A DNA stretch of 42,199 bases from Bacillus sp. SG-1 (GCF_000181495.1 NZ_ABCF01000020.1:1-42199); one strand, 5' to 3'. Positions 31,572-41,432 are shown, counted from the first letter of the stretch. The notes: generated by a model from the sequence alone, not told the origin. Numbers and translations are program-made.

Positions 31572-32450
31572 TTAATGTATCGCTGACTTAAACCTCGCCC
31601 CTTTGGTTTCCTGTGTACTCATGATGGTGATGAATGCATTCGGATCCACATCGCCAACGATTCCCTTAAGCTTCATTACTTCGAGCCTCGTCACTACGAC
31701 GTAAATGACCTCTTTGTCATTGTCCGTGTATCCGCCTCTCCCCTTCAACATGGTGGTTCCTCTCCCCAGCCTGTCAAGGATAGATTGCGAGACCTCGTTG
31801 TAGTAGTCGGACACAATAATGACCGCTTTTGTTTCATCCATTCCCTGTATGACTGTATCAATCGTTTTGAAAGCAATATAATAGGTCATAATCGAATACA
31901 TCGCCTCTTCAATACCAAAAACAAAGGCAGCCCAGCCAAAAATAAAGATATTAATGAACATGACAAATTCACCAACTGAAAACGGCAGCTTCTTTGTTAA
32001 CAGAATTCCAAGGATTTCTGTCCCATCCAGAGAACCTCCATGCCTTATGACTAGGCCGACCCCCACTCCAAGTGTCAAACCGCCAAAAACGGTAGCAAGG
32101 ATTTCTTCTGTCACAAAAGGCTCAACATGATGCAGGAGGCTTTCTATGATAGCAAGAGCAACAACACCAACCAGCGAAGAAATCACAAACGTTTTACCAA
32201 TATGTTTATAGCCGGAATACATAAATGGCAGATTCAGAACCACCAGCAGGGTAGCAAAACTAATAAACGGAATTTCTGAAAATAAATAATCCAAAATCAA
32301 TGATATACCAATGATTCCGCCATCGATAATATTATTGGGAATCAAAAAAAGCTCAATTGACATTGCTGCCAGCCCAGCCCCGACAATGATAAAGAAGAAG
32401 CGGTAAATCAAATGGAAGACACTTTCTCTTTTATGTATACGTTGTGCCAT
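31572..32450 (-). CDS. yqfU: YitT-family membrane protein YqfU
   Basis: This 292-residue protein has five or six membrane helices in the first about 200 residues (starting around [20 protein letters not shown], with [15 protein letters not shown], typical of the YitT/DUF161 family). A cytosolic C-terminal DUF2179 domain follows ([49 protein letters not shown]). The role is unknown. YitT-like proteins are thought to bind or move small ligands. It matches yqfU of B. subtilis and is divergent from yqfT. Confidence 0.92.
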   Translation of the reverse strand: MAQRIHKRESVFHLIYRFFFIIVGAGLAAMSIELFLIPNNIIDGGIIGISLILDYLFSEIPFISFATLLVVLNLPFMYSGYKHIGKTFVISSLVGVVALAIIESLLHHVEPFVTEEILATVFGGLTLGVGVGLVIRHGGSLDGTEILGILLTKKLPFSVGEFVMFINIFIFGWAAFVFGIEEAMYSIMTYYIAFKTIDTVIQGMDETKAVIIVSDYYNEVSQSILDRLGRGTTMLKGRGGYTDNDKEVIYVVVTRLEVMKLKGIVGDVDPNAFITIMSTQETKGARFKSAIH

Positions 32451-32559
32451 CTTTCTCTCCCTTCCCGTGGTAAAGCATAAATAAATCCAAGCCCCAAACT
32501 ATTTTTTAGTCACAATCGACCTGTCCCGTTCATAAGTATCCTATGAGGAGTGATGGTCG

Positions 32560-32814
32560 ATGAAGCTATTGCAAAATGTGGTAAATCATAAAATCAATAA
32601 TATTACCGGTGACGACTTATTAGGTTACGGAAAGCAGTTTGGAGTAAAAATAAATCCCGATCAAGCAAAAAAAATCGCTGACTACTTAAGAGGGAAAAAC
32701 ATTAATATTTTTAATAACACAGAACGAAGCAAAGTGATTAAGGAAATAGCAAAAATTGCAGGACCAGCCACAGCCAAAGAGGTCAATAAAATATTCGCTA
32801 AGTTTGTAAACTAA
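32560..32814 (+). CDS. yqfT: DUF2624 protein YqfT
   Basis: This 84-residue soluble protein has mostly helical predicted content (LLGYGKQFGVKINPDQAKKI, ADYLRGKNINIF). It matches the DUF2624 family and the B. subtilis yqfT position between yqfU and nfo. Function is unknown. GAGGAG lies about 10 nt before the ATG. A hairpin follows directly. Confidence 0.88.
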   Translation: MKLLQNVVNHKINNITGDDLLGYGKQFGVKINPDQAKKIADYLRGKNINIFNNTERSKVIKEIAKIAGPATAKEVNKIFAKFVN

Positions 32815-32823
32815 AAATCAGCG

Positions 32824-32847
32824 GGGCTTCTCTCAAGAGAGAAGCCC
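32824..32847. terminator. Bidirectional terminator between yqfT and nfo
   Basis: GGGCTTCTCT pairs perfectly with AGAGAAGCCC over CAAG. T-rich sequence lies on both sides at a few bases' distance. Confidence 0.8.
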
Positions 32848-32860
32848 TGACTGTTTTCAA

Positions 32861-33754
32861 TCATGATTCCTGAATTTTAGATATTAATTCTTCGTCCCAC
32901 GTTTTGTTTTTTAGCATTTCGATTTCAAATTTATAGGGAGCTTTTTTGTTCTTTTTATCCTCACCGACAAAAGGAGTTTCAAGTATCTTTGGAACGTCAG
33001 TCAATTGAGGGTGATGGACAATTCTTGCTAAAGCATCAAAACCGATGTGACCAAAGCCGATATTTTCATGCCTGTCCTTCGCAGCCCCGCGTACGTTTTT
33101 ACTGTCATTAATATGAAGGACCTTTATTCTGTCTATGCCTACGATGCGGTCAAATTCATCAAGGACACCGTCAAAGTCATTTACGATATCATAGCCTGCA
33201 TCATGGGTGTGACACGTGTCAAAACAAACCGACAGCCTGTCATTATGCTCTACGCCTTCAATGATCATGGCAAGTTCTTCAAAGGATCTTCCGCATTCGG
33301 AGCCTTTCCCGGCCATCGTTTCGAGGGCTATCTGAACTTCCTGATCCTTGACCAGAACTTCATTTAGACCTTCAATGATTTTTTTGATTCCCGCTTCTGC
33401 ACCTGCCCCCACGTGGGCACCAGGATGGAGGACGATTTGTTTTGCGCCGAGCGCTGCCGTTCTCTCTATTTCAGATTGAAGGAAATTGACACCCAGCTCA
33501 AATGTAGCTGGATTTGTTGTATTACCGATATTGATAATATATGGTGCATGCACTACAATTTCGTCAATACCGTTTTCTTTCATATGAAGCAGGCCATTCT
33601 CGATATTCAGATCTTCAATTTTCTTTCTTCTTGTATTCTGAGGAGCACCAGTATAAATCATAAAGGTATTTGCTCCGTATGCAACTGCCTCTTCACTTGA
33701 ACCAAGGAGCATCTTCTTCCCGCTCATTGAAACATGTGAACCTAACTTTACCAT
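32861..33754 (-). CDS. nfo: Deoxyribonuclease IV (endonuclease IV)
   Basis: This 297-residue AP endonuclease has the family's metal-binding motifs: [12 protein letters not shown] at the start, [63 protein letters not shown] and, at the end, ILETPF. The histidines, glutamates and aspartates for three zinc ions are present. It incises abasic sites in base excision repair. It lies just after cshB on the minus strand as in B. subtilis. Confidence 0.97.
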   Translation of the reverse strand: MVKLGSHVSMSGKKMLLGSSEEAVAYGANTFMIYTGAPQNTRRKKIEDLNIENGLLHMKENGIDEIVVHAPYIINIGNTTNPATFELGVNFLQSEIERTAALGAKQIVLHPGAHVGAGAEAGIKKIIEGLNEVLVKDQEVQIALETMAGKGSECGRSFEELAMIIEGVEHNDRLSVCFDTCHTHDAGYDIVNDFDGVLDEFDRIVGIDRIKVLHINDSKNVRGAAKDRHENIGFGHIGFDALARIVHHPQLTDVPKILETPFVGEDKKNKKAPYKFEIEMLKNKTWDEELISKIQES

Positions 33755-33789
33755 CTACATCCAACTCCCTTGCATATTCCTCTGTTCTA

Positions 33790-35094
33790 TCAAGAATTAT
33801 TCCGTCTTTTTACACGTCTTTCACGTTTCTTGATTTGATCCATTTTATATTGCATCTTCTTCTTATAGCCAGGCTTGACCTTTTTCGGCTTACGGACAAG
33901 TGATTTCGCCTTTTGGTCAATTTCGTCCCCTGTCTTCTGGCGGTGTTTACGTTTGTTTCGATCGGCCAACTCTTTCCATTCTCCACGGATGAGGTCCTGA
34001 TTTTCAAATGTGATTCCCATCTTTTCCAACTGATTCAGAGCATCCTCATCAGAAGGCTCATAAATCGTCACAGCTATACCTGAATAGCCAGCTCTTGCCG
34101 TTCGTCCCGTTCTGTGAATGTAGAAATCAAGTTCACCGGGAATCTCGTAATTGATAATATGGCTGACGCCTTCAATATCAATTCCTCTTGCCGCAAGATC
34201 TGTTGCGACAATGTATTGATACTCCAATGCACGGATTTGTTTCATCATTTTCTTTCTTTCACGCGGGGAAAGGTCTCCATGGATCCTTCCAACTTTCATC
34301 CCTTTGCTCAATAAGTAATCAGCGACTTCATCTGCCTTCGCTTTTGTATTTGTAAAGACGATAGCCAAATAAGGGTTAAGGGAAGATAATGCATCATAAA
34401 GAAGATCATCTTTATTGCGGCTCTTTCTTGGCAGCAAAATATGTTTAATATTCTTAGCTGAAATATGTTCAGGTTCTACATGAGCATACTGAGGATTTTC
34501 CATATACTTCTTCAAGAAAGGCTTTAATTTCTCAGGGATTGTGGCAGAAAAAACAAGTATCTTTAGCTTCTCAGGCATTCTAGCAGCTATTTGGTCCACA
34601 TCAAAAATAAAGCCCATATCAAGCATCAAGTCCGCTTCATCCACTACAAGCATGTCTGCTCTATGGACCAGCAGAGCCCCTTCTTTAACAAGATCATTGA
34701 TTCTTCCAGGGGTACCGACTACGATTTGCGGCTGTGTCTTCAGCTTATCTATCATACGCTGTTTATCTGTTCCGCCAATAAAGCAGCGGGATGTAATTTC
34801 CTCTTCATTGGTGATTTTCAATATTTCCTGATAAATCTGCTGTGCAAGCTCTCTAGTCGGCGCTGTGATTACGGCTTGCACCTCTTGAGAATTCCTGTTG
34901 ATTTTGTTCAAAATCGGCAGCAGGTATGAATGGGTTTTCCCTGTCCCAGTCTGTGACTGACCGATTGCACTTTCTCCTCTGTTGATCAAAGGAATCATTT
35001 TCTTCTGTATCTCAGTAGGCTCTATAAAGCCCAGCCTCTCAATGGCTTCATTGATAAATGGCTGAAAATCATATTGTTCAAATTGATTTCCCAT
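33790..35094 (-). CDS. cshB: DEAD-box RNA helicase CshB
   Basis: This 434-residue helicase has a Q motif near the start (FIEPTEIQKKMIPL), motif I AIGQSQTGTGKTHSYLLP, Ia PTRELAQ, II VVDEADLMLD, III FSATIP, IV AIVFTNTKAKAD, V VATDLAARGIDI and VI HRTGRTARAGYSG. A basic C-terminal tail (KKVKPGYKKKMQYKMDQIKK) probably contacts RNA. CshB acts in RNA remodelling, ribosome assembly and cold adaptation. RBS AAGGAGTGATAAC precedes the ATG. It is divergent from yqfQ, with the same neighbours as in B. subtilis. Confidence 0.96.
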   Translation of the reverse strand: MGNQFEQYDFQPFINEAIERLGFIEPTEIQKKMIPLINRGESAIGQSQTGTGKTHSYLLPILNKINRNSQEVQAVITAPTRELAQQIYQEILKITNEEEITSRCFIGGTDKQRMIDKLKTQPQIVVGTPGRINDLVKEGALLVHRADMLVVDEADLMLDMGFIFDVDQIAARMPEKLKILVFSATIPEKLKPFLKKYMENPQYAHVEPEHISAKNIKHILLPRKSRNKDDLLYDALSSLNPYLAIVFTNTKAKADEVADYLLSKGMKVGRIHGDLSPRERKKMMKQIRALEYQYIVATDLAARGIDIEGVSHIINYEIPGELDFYIHRTGRTARAGYSGIAVTIYEPSDEDALNQLEKMGITFENQDLIRGEWKELADRNKRKHRQKTGDEIDQKAKSLVRKPKKVKPGYKKKMQYKMDQIKKRERRVKRRNNS

Positions 35095-35459
35095 GTTATC
35101 ACTCCTTAAATTAGCATTATTTATTTGAAGAGATTATCTTTGATTTTTCCGCTTTGTTATTCATACAGTTTTTCTTAAGTGTTCCGCATTTGGGAATAGA
35201 CAAAGAAGCATATTGAAAGCTAAAAAGCCCTTCTTATACTACAATACCGTTTTTTCCCGCAAATTCAAAATATACCTGCATAATTTTACAAATCAATTCT
35301 TCTCAGACAAAATTTCATCTCTTCATTATAATAAACAATTTTTAAAAGTTCTAGCAGATAGACAAATTTATTAAATTCCGCCTTTTCTTTAGACGTTTTT
35401 TCCCGATCTGCATATTGTATTAAGAGACCTTATGCGCGAAAACAGAAAGGAGGCCTATT
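35095..35459. other. Intergenic region between divergent cshB and yqfQ
   Basis: 365 bp, AT-rich. Neither gene's promoter can be named with confidence. A long 5' leader for cshB, as for many cold-regulated helicases, is possible but no cold-shock element was identified. No ORF or strong hairpin was found. Confidence 0.5.
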
Positions 35460-36101
35460 ATGCCGCCAAGACAGCAAATGCCATTTAATCCAAACTCTTT
35501 CCGACAACATCCTTATCAAGGAATGAGAGGGATGAGGGGGCCCGGCCCTTCAGGATTTGGGATGATGAATCCTAGAGGGATGCAAGGAAACTTTCAGGGA
35601 GGCGCAGGCAGGAAATCCGGTGGGCTTTTAGCAAAGATCCTTAACAGGGGCGGTTCATCACAAACTGCCGCATCTCAATTCAATCCACTTCAAGGAGCTG
35701 CAGGATTTCAACGAAACACACAAGCCGGGGGAGGTTCTTTTTTAAAGAACATGCTCAACCCAGGTTCTCTCAATGGTTTTCTCAACAATACCCAGCAAGT
35801 TTTAAAAACAGCCCAGCAAGTAGGACCCATGCTTCAACAAGTTCAGCAATATGGACCGCTGGTTAAAAACCTTCCCGCCATGTGGAAGCTTTACAGGGGA
35901 CTGAGTGCCGCTGAAGTCGAAAATGAGGATTCTGGTGATGAATCCAGTAATGAGATCCAAGAAGAAGAGAGTATTGAAGTTCATTCTGAATCCGAACCCA
36001 AAAGTAAAAGACCTAAGAAAAAACAGAAGAAGACCCATGTGTCGGAAAGAACAAAAAAAACACAGACAAAAGGCGGTTCTCAGCCGAAATTATATGTCTA
36101 A
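35460..36101 (+). CDS. yqfQ: VrrA/YqfQ family protein
   Basis: This 213-residue low-complexity protein starts at an ATG with AAAGGAGG 7 nt upstream. The first about 60 residues are rich in Pro, Gly, Gln, Met and Arg (FRQHPYQGMRGMRGPGPSGF). The centre (about 105-150, LNGFLNNTQQVLKTAQQVG, then MLQQVQQYGPLVKNLPAMWK) is the conserved YqfQ core. The C-terminus is acidic and then lysine-rich. VrrA of B. anthracis carries variable repeats and is used in typing. Here the N-terminal repeats are degenerate. Function is unknown, with a possible spore-coat-like role by composition. Confidence 0.9.
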   Translation: MPPRQQMPFNPNSFRQHPYQGMRGMRGPGPSGFGMMNPRGMQGNFQGGAGRKSGGLLAKILNRGGSSQTAASQFNPLQGAAGFQRNTQAGGGSFLKNMLNPGSLNGFLNNTQQVLKTAQQVGPMLQQVQQYGPLVKNLPAMWKLYRGLSAAEVENEDSGDESSNEIQEEESIEVHSESEPKSKRPKKKQKKTHVSERTKKTQTKGGSQPKLYV

Positions 36102-36107
36102 CTGACT

Positions 36108-36130
36108 GCTCTCCATTGAGGGCGTTTTTT
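36108..36130 (+). terminator. Terminator of yqfQ
   Basis: GCTCTC pairs with GAGGGC (one wobble) over CATT, followed by TTTTTT. Confidence 0.75.
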
Positions 36131-36187
36131 ATTTGGGGTTCTCTTCTTTTTCTTACTTGGATGATGGCCTGGACTTGCGGCGGGCGG

Positions 36188-36220
36188 GGCATCATTTCTT
36201 TTTCTTTCTTCAATGATGCC
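36188..36220. repeat. 9-bp inverted repeat in the yqfQ-ispH gap
   Basis: GGCATCATT (36188-36196) pairs with AATGATGCC (36212-36220) over a pyrimidine-rich loop. No T-tract follows and its role is unclear. Confidence 0.6.
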
Positions 36221-36308
36221 TTCCTTACTTCTTCATAATCTCCTTACTTTCATGTGAATTAGTAAGGCCTTCAACGAGTCTTGTTCAACGGCCTGTAGAA
36301 AAGATTCT

Positions 36309-36337
36309 TTGTCATCAGTACAAATCTACTTTATAAT
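36309..36337 (+). promoter_or_regulatory. Sigma-A promoter of ispH
   Basis: TTGTCA (36309-36314) and TATAAT (36332-36337) are separated by 17 nt, about 54 nt before the start codon. It is close to the sigma-A consensus. Confidence 0.85.
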
Positions 36338-36390
36338 GAACCTGTAGGTTTATGTAAACATCCGACTTTATCCACAGGAGGATTTCAAAT

Positions 36391-37347
36391 ATGAATGTAA
36401 AAAAAATTACGCCGAGAGGCTATTGCTACGGTGTCGTGGACGCGATGGTCATTGCCCGCAACGCTGCATTAGATAAATCCCTGCCAAGGCCGATTTATAT
36501 CCTTGGTATGATCGTCCATAATAAACATGTTACCGATGCATTTGAAGAAGAAGGCATCATAACACTGGACGGAAAGAACCGCAAAGAAATCCTGGACCAG
36601 GTGAATGAAGGAACGGTTATCTTCACAGCTCACGGAGTTTCTCCGGAAGTGAAAAAGCTAGCCAAAGAAAAAGGACTTGTCACTTTGGACGCAACTTGCC
36701 CCGATGTAACAAGGACACATGATTTAATCCGAGAAAAAGAAGCTGAAGGGTTTGACGTCATCTATATCGGTAAGAAAGGACACCCCGAGCCGGAAGGTGC
36801 TGTTGGTGTAGCACCGGAAATTGTTCACCTTGTTGAAACAATGGAAGATGTCCAAAAGCTTGATATCAAAAACAAAAAAATCATTGTAACGAACCAAACG
36901 ACCATGAGCCAATGGGACGTTGCGGATGTGATGGAAATAGTCAAAGAGAAATACCCTCATGTAGAAGTACACAAAGAAATCTGCCTGGCGACACAAGTAA
37001 GACAAGAAGCTGTGGCTGAGCAAGCAGGCGAAGCAGATGTCCTTATTGTAGTCGGTGATCCCAAAAGCAATAACTCCAACCGTCTTGCTCAAGTGTCGGA
37101 AGAAGTTGCTGGAACAAAGGCTTACCGCATTGCCGACATCAGCGAACTGGAGATTGACTGGATTAAGGATGCAGAGTTGGTGGCCGTCACAGCAGGCGCT
37201 TCCACTCCTACACCGATTGTCAAGGAAGTCATGAACTTCATAGCACAGTTCGATCCTGAAAATGAAGAGACATGGACACGTGAAAAGAAAGTGCCGTTGA
37301 ATAAAATACTTCCTAAAGTCAAGAAACCAAAAACAGCTGTAGAATAA
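36391..37347 (+). CDS. ispH: 4-hydroxy-3-methylbut-2-enyl diphosphate reductase
   Basis: This 318-residue enzyme has the three conserved cysteines of IspH, in [10 protein letters not shown] near the N-terminus, [11 protein letters not shown] in the middle and [13 protein letters not shown]. Other active-site motifs are [12 protein letters not shown] (His), [11 protein letters not shown] and [10 protein letters not shown]. It converts HMBPP to IPP and DMAPP using an iron-sulphur cluster, the last step of the MEP pathway. RBS AGGAGG lies 8 nt before the ATG. It has a strong promoter and its own terminator. Confidence 0.98.
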   Translation: MNVKKITPRGYCYGVVDAMVIARNAALDKSLPRPIYILGMIVHNKHVTDAFEEEGIITLDGKNRKEILDQVNEGTVIFTAHGVSPEVKKLAKEKGLVTLDATCPDVTRTHDLIREKEAEGFDVIYIGKKGHPEPEGAVGVAPEIVHLVETMEDVQKLDIKNKKIIVTNQTTMSQWDVADVMEIVKEKYPHVEVHKEICLATQVRQEAVAEQAGEADVLIVVGDPKSNNSNRLAQVSEEVAGTKAYRIADISELEIDWIKDAELVAVTAGASTPTPIVKEVMNFIAQFDPENEETWTREKKVPLNKILPKVKKPKTAVE

Positions 37348-37350
37348 AGA

Positions 37351-37377
37351 AGAAGGCATTCGTGACGAATGCCTTCT
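37351..37377. terminator. Terminator of ispH, likely bidirectional
   Basis: AGAAGGCATTCG pairs perfectly with CGAATGCCTTCT over TGA, with T-rich sequence downstream and A-rich sequence upstream. Confidence 0.9.
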
Positions 37378-37518
37378 TTCATTTTATAATAGGTTGTTTC
37401 CCTGCAGATTGTTGCTTGCGGAAAAGTCCCCCCTGGGTACAGAGTTTTTCTCTCTGGATAGGGAAAGCAGCTCTTTTTTTATTTATATTAAATAACAAGG
37501 AAGTTTAAGAAAAGAGCC

Positions 37519-38637
37519 TTATAAAAATGTAAATGGATCAGTATTCACTTCTGAAACCAGGTACTCCACATTCATACCCTTCTCCCGGCTCTTTTCAGTC
37601 ATCCACCGGGCGACTCCTTCTTTCATGACCTTCTCGATGTGATGCCCGGCATCCAGAACATTCAACCCAAGCATCATCGCATCATGTGCCGTGTGATAAT
37701 ATAAATCCCCTGTTACAAACACATCGGCTCCGGAGAATTTGGCATTATGAATGAATTTATTACCATCACCGCCAAGGACTGCTACCTTTTGGACGGAGTC
37801 CTTTAAATTACCCGTCACTCGAACATTTTCAACTTGCAGCTTTTCTTTTGCGTAAGCAGCAAATTCCTTCAGGGACATAGGCGCTGCGAGTGTCCCGACT
37901 CTTCCAAGTCCCAGGGTTTCCCCCTCATTTTCTAAAAGCATGATATCGTAAGCCACCTCTTCATAAGGATGACTTTTGAAAAGCGCAGACAACACCTTTT
38001 TTTCCAACTTTGTAGGATAGATGGATTCAATTTTTACTTCCTGCACTTCTTCCAATTTCCCTTGCTGCCCTATATGAGGATCTGTGCCTTCTCCAGGTAG
38101 AAACCTGCCTGTTCCCTCACTTGAAAATGAACAATGGCTATAGTTGCCTATATGGCCTGCACCGGCATCACCCAAAGCTTTTCGTACTTTTACAGCGTCT
38201 TCTTTAGGAACAAATACGGAAAGCTTCTTTAGTTTCTCTTTATACGTAGGCAATAAAAGTTTGGTATCTTTCAGTTCAAGAGCTTCAGCCAATAAGTCAT
38301 TTACTCCGCCTTTAGCTACATCCAGATTTGTATGCGCCGCATAAACAGAAATATCATTTTTAATGAGCTTTTCTATCATTCTGCCTTGAACAGTGTCCGT
38401 TTTAATCGCCTTCAAAGAACGGAATAAGGGTGGATGGTGAGCGATGATCAATTTCACACCCTTTTCAACGGCTTCGTCCACTACTTCCTCAAGAACATCA
38501 AGGGAAACCATCACTTTATCAACTTTTTGATTTAGGCGGCCTATCTGAAGCCCGATCTTATCACCATCTTCAGCCAGCTCTTTCGGAGCCAGCGTTTCGA
38601 ATAGAGATATGATTTCATGACCGTTAACGCTTTTCAT
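37519..38637 (-). CDS. yqfO: Nif3-like dinuclear metal-binding protein YqfO
   Basis: The start at 38637 has AGGAGG 6 nt upstream; five more codons to 38652 are not needed. The product of about 372 residues is the long Nif3 form. The metal-binding fold at both ends (NGHEIISLFETLAP, KLIIAHHPPLF, YAAHTNLDVAKGGVNDLLAE and, near the C-terminus, TGDLYYHTAHDAMMLG, VLDAGHHIEK) flanks an inserted PII/CutA-like domain (about residues 130-230, from TKLLLPTYKEK). These proteins bind two metal ions. They are annotated as GTP cyclohydrolase type 2 homologues, but their role is uncertain. The gene overlaps trmK by 14 bp, so the two are coupled. Confidence 0.93.
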   Translation of the reverse strand: MKSVNGHEIISLFETLAPKELAEDGDKIGLQIGRLNQKVDKVMVSLDVLEEVVDEAVEKGVKLIIAHHPPLFRSLKAIKTDTVQGRMIEKLIKNDISVYAAHTNLDVAKGGVNDLLAEALELKDTKLLLPTYKEKLKKLSVFVPKEDAVKVRKALGDAGAGHIGNYSHCSFSSEGTGRFLPGEGTDPHIGQQGKLEEVQEVKIESIYPTKLEKKVLSALFKSHPYEEVAYDIMLLENEGETLGLGRVGTLAAPMSLKEFAAYAKEKLQVENVRVTGNLKDSVQKVAVLGGDGNKFIHNAKFSGADVFVTGDLYYHTAHDAMMLGLNVLDAGHHIEKVMKEGVARWMTEKSREKGMNVEYLVSEVNTDPFTFL

Positions 38638-39337
38638 CCAATACCTCCTCAACTATCTCGATTTTTTTCACAATCTCAGCTTTTCTCTCCCTTAATTCAG
38701 AAGAGTCATCAGCTTGTTTCATGTTCTCTAAAATGTTTCTCCACTGTTTTAATTCCTGCCCCCATTTAGTCTTAAACACGGAGCTTTTCTCTTTCGAAAG
38801 AAAAGGACCAAGCAGCAACTCAGTTTCCAGCTGTTCATATGGCGTTTCCGGATTTCCTTTATCAGCCACTAACACTTCATAAATTTTATGATCTTCTTCT
38901 AATATCCTTTCAGCCTTTAACTCCCATCCGTTTTCAAGCAGCCATTTTCTGATGGCAATGGCGGCTACGTTGGGCTGGAGAATCAGCCTGCTGACCCCTT
39001 CCAGCTTATCTTTACCTTTTTCCAGGATACTGGCAATCAAAGCGCCGCCCATACCCGCAATCGTGATGCAGTCTGTTTCGTTCGGGGAAATGACCTCAAG
39101 ACCGTCTCCTTTTCGAACAGTGATGACATCTTCCAACTGTGAATACTTTACTTGCTTAACTGCAGACTGATATGGCCCCTCTGCTACTTCTCCAGCTATG
39201 CCGGAAGCAGCGATTCCTTTGTCTACTGCATAACAAGGCAGATAGGCATGGTCAGAGCCGATGTCGGCGATTCTGGAGCCCTCAGGAATAAACGAAACTA
39301 CGGTTTCTAATCTTTTCGATAATTTTTCAGCATTCAT
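38624..39337 (-). CDS. trmK: tRNA (adenine(22)-N1)-methyltransferase TrmK
   Basis: This 237-residue protein has a SAM-binding N-terminal domain beginning LSKRLETVVSFIPEGSRIAD, with IGSDHAYLP as motif I. ITIAGMGGALIASIL is the conserved catalytic-region motif and ILQPNVAAIAIRKWLLENGW the following conserved block. The C-terminal about 80 residues are a helical coiled coil (SELRERKAEIVKKIEIVEEV), typical of TrmK. It methylates A22 in the D-loop of tRNA. It precedes yqfO with an overlap as in B. subtilis. Confidence 0.96.
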   Translation of the reverse strand: MNAEKLSKRLETVVSFIPEGSRIADIGSDHAYLPCYAVDKGIAASGIAGEVAEGPYQSAVKQVKYSQLEDVITVRKGDGLEVISPNETDCITIAGMGGALIASILEKGKDKLEGVSRLILQPNVAAIAIRKWLLENGWELKAERILEEDHKIYEVLVADKGNPETPYEQLETELLLGPFLSKEKSSVFKTKWGQELKQWRNILENMKQADDSSELRERKAEIVKKIEIVEEVLDEKR

Positions 39338-39428
39338 ATTTTCACCTTTTTATATGTATTTAGTAATTAATTGCCGCCAGTAATAGTTAAGGTTTACGTT
39401 TCTCATTCTAACCAAGTTTTGCAACAAA

Positions 39429-39460
39429 AAAAAGTTCTTTGCACATGCAAAGAACTTTTT
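39429..39460 (-). terminator. Terminator of cccA, symmetric
   Basis: AAAAAGTTCTTTGC pairs with GCAAAGAACTTTTT over ACAT, with extra T on the minus strand. It lies 6 nt after the cccA stop. Confidence 0.92.
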
Positions 39461-39465
39461 AAGGA

Positions 39466-39849
39466 TTATAATGACATTAACCATTCAGTCATAGCATCAA
39501 GATTTTCAGCCGGAACAAGATTTCCAGGCATAATGCCTTTACCATTCTGAAGTATATTCTTAATCTCATCAGCTGACAAACGTTCACCTACTCCAGTTAA
39601 TGCAGGACCTGCACCGCCTTCATAGTTACCGCCGTGACAAGAAATACATGCCTGCTGATAATGTGCCTCAGGGTCAAATTCTCCGCCTTCAGCAGTTCCG
39701 CCGCCCTCAGCTTCACCTTCAGCTCCTTGCTCACCATGCTCTTCTGCCATTTCTTCAGAGTTGTTCAAACCTTCCAAAGACATGAAGAAAACAAGGCCGA
39801 TTCCAAAAACCATAATTAAAATGAATGGAATGATCGGATTGCGATTCAT
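39466..39849 (-). CDS. cccA: Membrane-anchored cytochrome c-550
   Basis: This 127-residue protein has one N-terminal membrane anchor (PIIPFILIMVFGIGLVFFMSL). A linker rich in Glu, Gly and Ala follows (about residues 33-60). The cytochrome c domain has heme motif CISCH (in YQQACISCHGGNYEGG) and the axial methionine in GKGIMPGNLV. CccA is a small respiratory cytochrome on the outer face of the membrane that passes electrons in aerobic respiration. It lies between trmK and sigA in B. subtilis; here an acyl-CoA dehydrogenase and a small membrane protein separate it from sigA. Confidence 0.95.
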   Translation of the reverse strand: MNRNPIIPFILIMVFGIGLVFFMSLEGLNNSEEMAEEHGEQGAEGEAEGGGTAEGGEFDPEAHYQQACISCHGGNYEGGAGPALTGVGERLSADEIKNILQNGKGIMPGNLVPAENLDAMTEWLMSL

Positions 39850-40127
39850 AGATTAACCTCCCTTATGTAACGATTGATAATACAGAATCTGTTTATTATA
39901 AACAATATATATTTTACTTTAAAAAGGACGAAAGTAAAAGTCCTAACCCCAATTTTTCGACGTTTGTCGCAAAATAGTCAAAAACTAAAGCGAAGCTGCA
40001 CGGATCAGCTGCTGCAACCACTGGAGAATATAAAGAAACAGGGGTATTATCCCCGTGAATCCGCTAATCCGCTTACCTTTAAATGGTAAGGAAAACAGTT
40101 TCTAAGAAAAATACCCTACACCGAAAT
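39850..40127. other. Intergenic region upstream of cccA
   Basis: No gene is supported. An inverted CTTACC / GGTAAG pair lies around 40073-40091. Nothing else was recognised, and the cccA promoter should be here. Confidence 0.5.
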
Positions 40128-40158
40128 AAAAAAAAGCCCGGAATCAGATTCCAGGCTT
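40128..40158 (-). terminator. Terminator of the acyl-CoA dehydrogenase gene
   Basis: On the minus strand AAGCCTGGAAT pairs with ATTCCGGGCTT (one wobble), followed by about eight T. Confidence 0.88.
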
Positions 40159-40170
40159 GGATCATTCTTA

Positions 40171-41313
40171 TTAACAGCCGATTAAACGGGAAATGACCAT
40201 TCTCTGTACTTCAGATGTACCTTCCCCTATCTCAAGCAGCTTCGCGTCACGCATGTAGCGCTCCACTTCATACTCTTTCATATAGCCATATCCTCCATGG
40301 ATTTGAATGGCTTCATCCGCAATTTCCATCGCCACTTCAGATGCATACAGTTTGCACATGGAAGCTTCTTTTGCGAAAGGCCTGCCTTGATCTTTAAGCC
40401 ATGCTGCTTTAAAGATCATGTTTCTCGCCAATTCAATTTTCATCGCCATATCCGCTAACTTAAATTGAGTCACCTGAAACTGTGATAAAGGTCTGCCGAA
40501 TTGTTTTCTTTCCTTAGAATATTGAAGAGCTTTTTCAAATGCCGCTTCAGCAATTCCCAATGCCATTGCCCCGATACCAATACGGCCGCCGTCCAGTGTA
40601 GAAAGGAACTGCTTAAAGCCTTCTCCTTTTTTCCCAAGAAGATTTTCTTCGGGAACTCTTACGTTTTCCAAAACAAGCTCAGTTGTGTTGGAAGCATTCA
40701 GTCCCATCTTTTCGTAATTATCAACGACTGTAAACCCTTCAGCATCCGTTGGTACGATAATGGCACTGATCTCTTTGCTGCCGTCTTCACTCCGGTTCGT
40801 AATTGCTGTCAGAGCAAGATGTTTGGCATAGCTAGCGTTCGTAATAAAACTCTTATTTCCATTGATTACATATTCATCGCCCTCTTTGACAGCCGTGGTC
40901 TGAGTTCCCCCTGCATCAGATCCGGCATTGGGTTCCGTCAGCCCAAATGCGCCAAAAGATTCACCGGTACAAATAGGTGTTAAATACTTGTGTTTTTGTT
41001 CTTCTGTTCCAAACATATTTATAGGGGCACCGCCCAAAGAAATATGAGCAGAATATGTGATACCAGTAGAGGCACACGCTTTGCTCAATTCTTCTGTCAC
41101 AATGGCAAAACTCACCGTATCTCCGCCAGCTCCGCCGTATTCTTCGGGAAAAGGCAGTCCCATCATTCCAAGATCAGCTAACTTTTTAAATGCTTCTTTT
41201 GGAAATTCTTTTGTCCGATCCCTTTCTAATGCCCCGGGAGCAACTTCTTCCCTGGCGAAATCCCGTATTGTTTTTTGAATCATCTGTTGTTCTGAAGTCA
41301 AATCAAAATTCAT
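40171..41313 (-). CDS. Acyl-CoA dehydrogenase
   Basis: The ATG at 41313 (MNFDLTSEQQMIQKTIRDFA) is preferred because AAGGGGG lies 6 nt before it; the ATG at 41319 abuts that Shine-Dalgarno sequence. The product has about 380 residues, the family's length. Motifs seen are GAFGLTEPNAGSDAGGTQTT (FAD side), GNKSFITNA, YSKERKQFGRPLSQFQVTQF, IQIHGGYGYMKEYEVERYMR and the C-terminal EGTSEVQRMVISRLI. The catalytic base in this family is the Glu of GEGTSEVQ. It oxidises acyl-CoA in fatty-acid or branched-chain degradation. A cre site overlies its promoter, so glucose probably represses it. Confidence 0.95.
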   Translation of the reverse strand: MNFDLTSEQQMIQKTIRDFAREEVAPGALERDRTKEFPKEAFKKLADLGMMGLPFPEEYGGAGGDTVSFAIVTEELSKACASTGITYSAHISLGGAPINMFGTEEQKHKYLTPICTGESFGAFGLTEPNAGSDAGGTQTTAVKEGDEYVINGNKSFITNASYAKHLALTAITNRSEDGSKEISAIIVPTDAEGFTVVDNYEKMGLNASNTTELVLENVRVPEENLLGKKGEGFKQFLSTLDGGRIGIGAMALGIAEAAFEKALQYSKERKQFGRPLSQFQVTQFKLADMAMKIELARNMIFKAAWLKDQGRPFAKEASMCKLYASEVAMEIADEAIQIHGGYGYMKEYEVERYMRDAKLLEIGEGTSEVQRMVISRLIGC

Positions 41314-41413
41314 GTCCATCCCCCTTAATATGCAAACATCTTTGACATCGAAAAATCAAAGTGCAACGTACATAAGCAAACAACACCCGAAATTTACTGT
41401 GCTAAAAATCATT

Positions 41414-41427
41414 TGTACGCGCTTACA
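41414..41427 (-). promoter_or_regulatory. cre site (CcpA operator) downstream of the -10
   Basis: TGTAAGCGCGTACA on the minus strand fits the cre consensus TGnAAnCGnnnnCA, with the central CG and a near-palindrome. It starts 5 nt after the -10 box, where CcpA binding represses transcription. Confidence 0.75.
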
Positions 41428-41432
41428 CTATT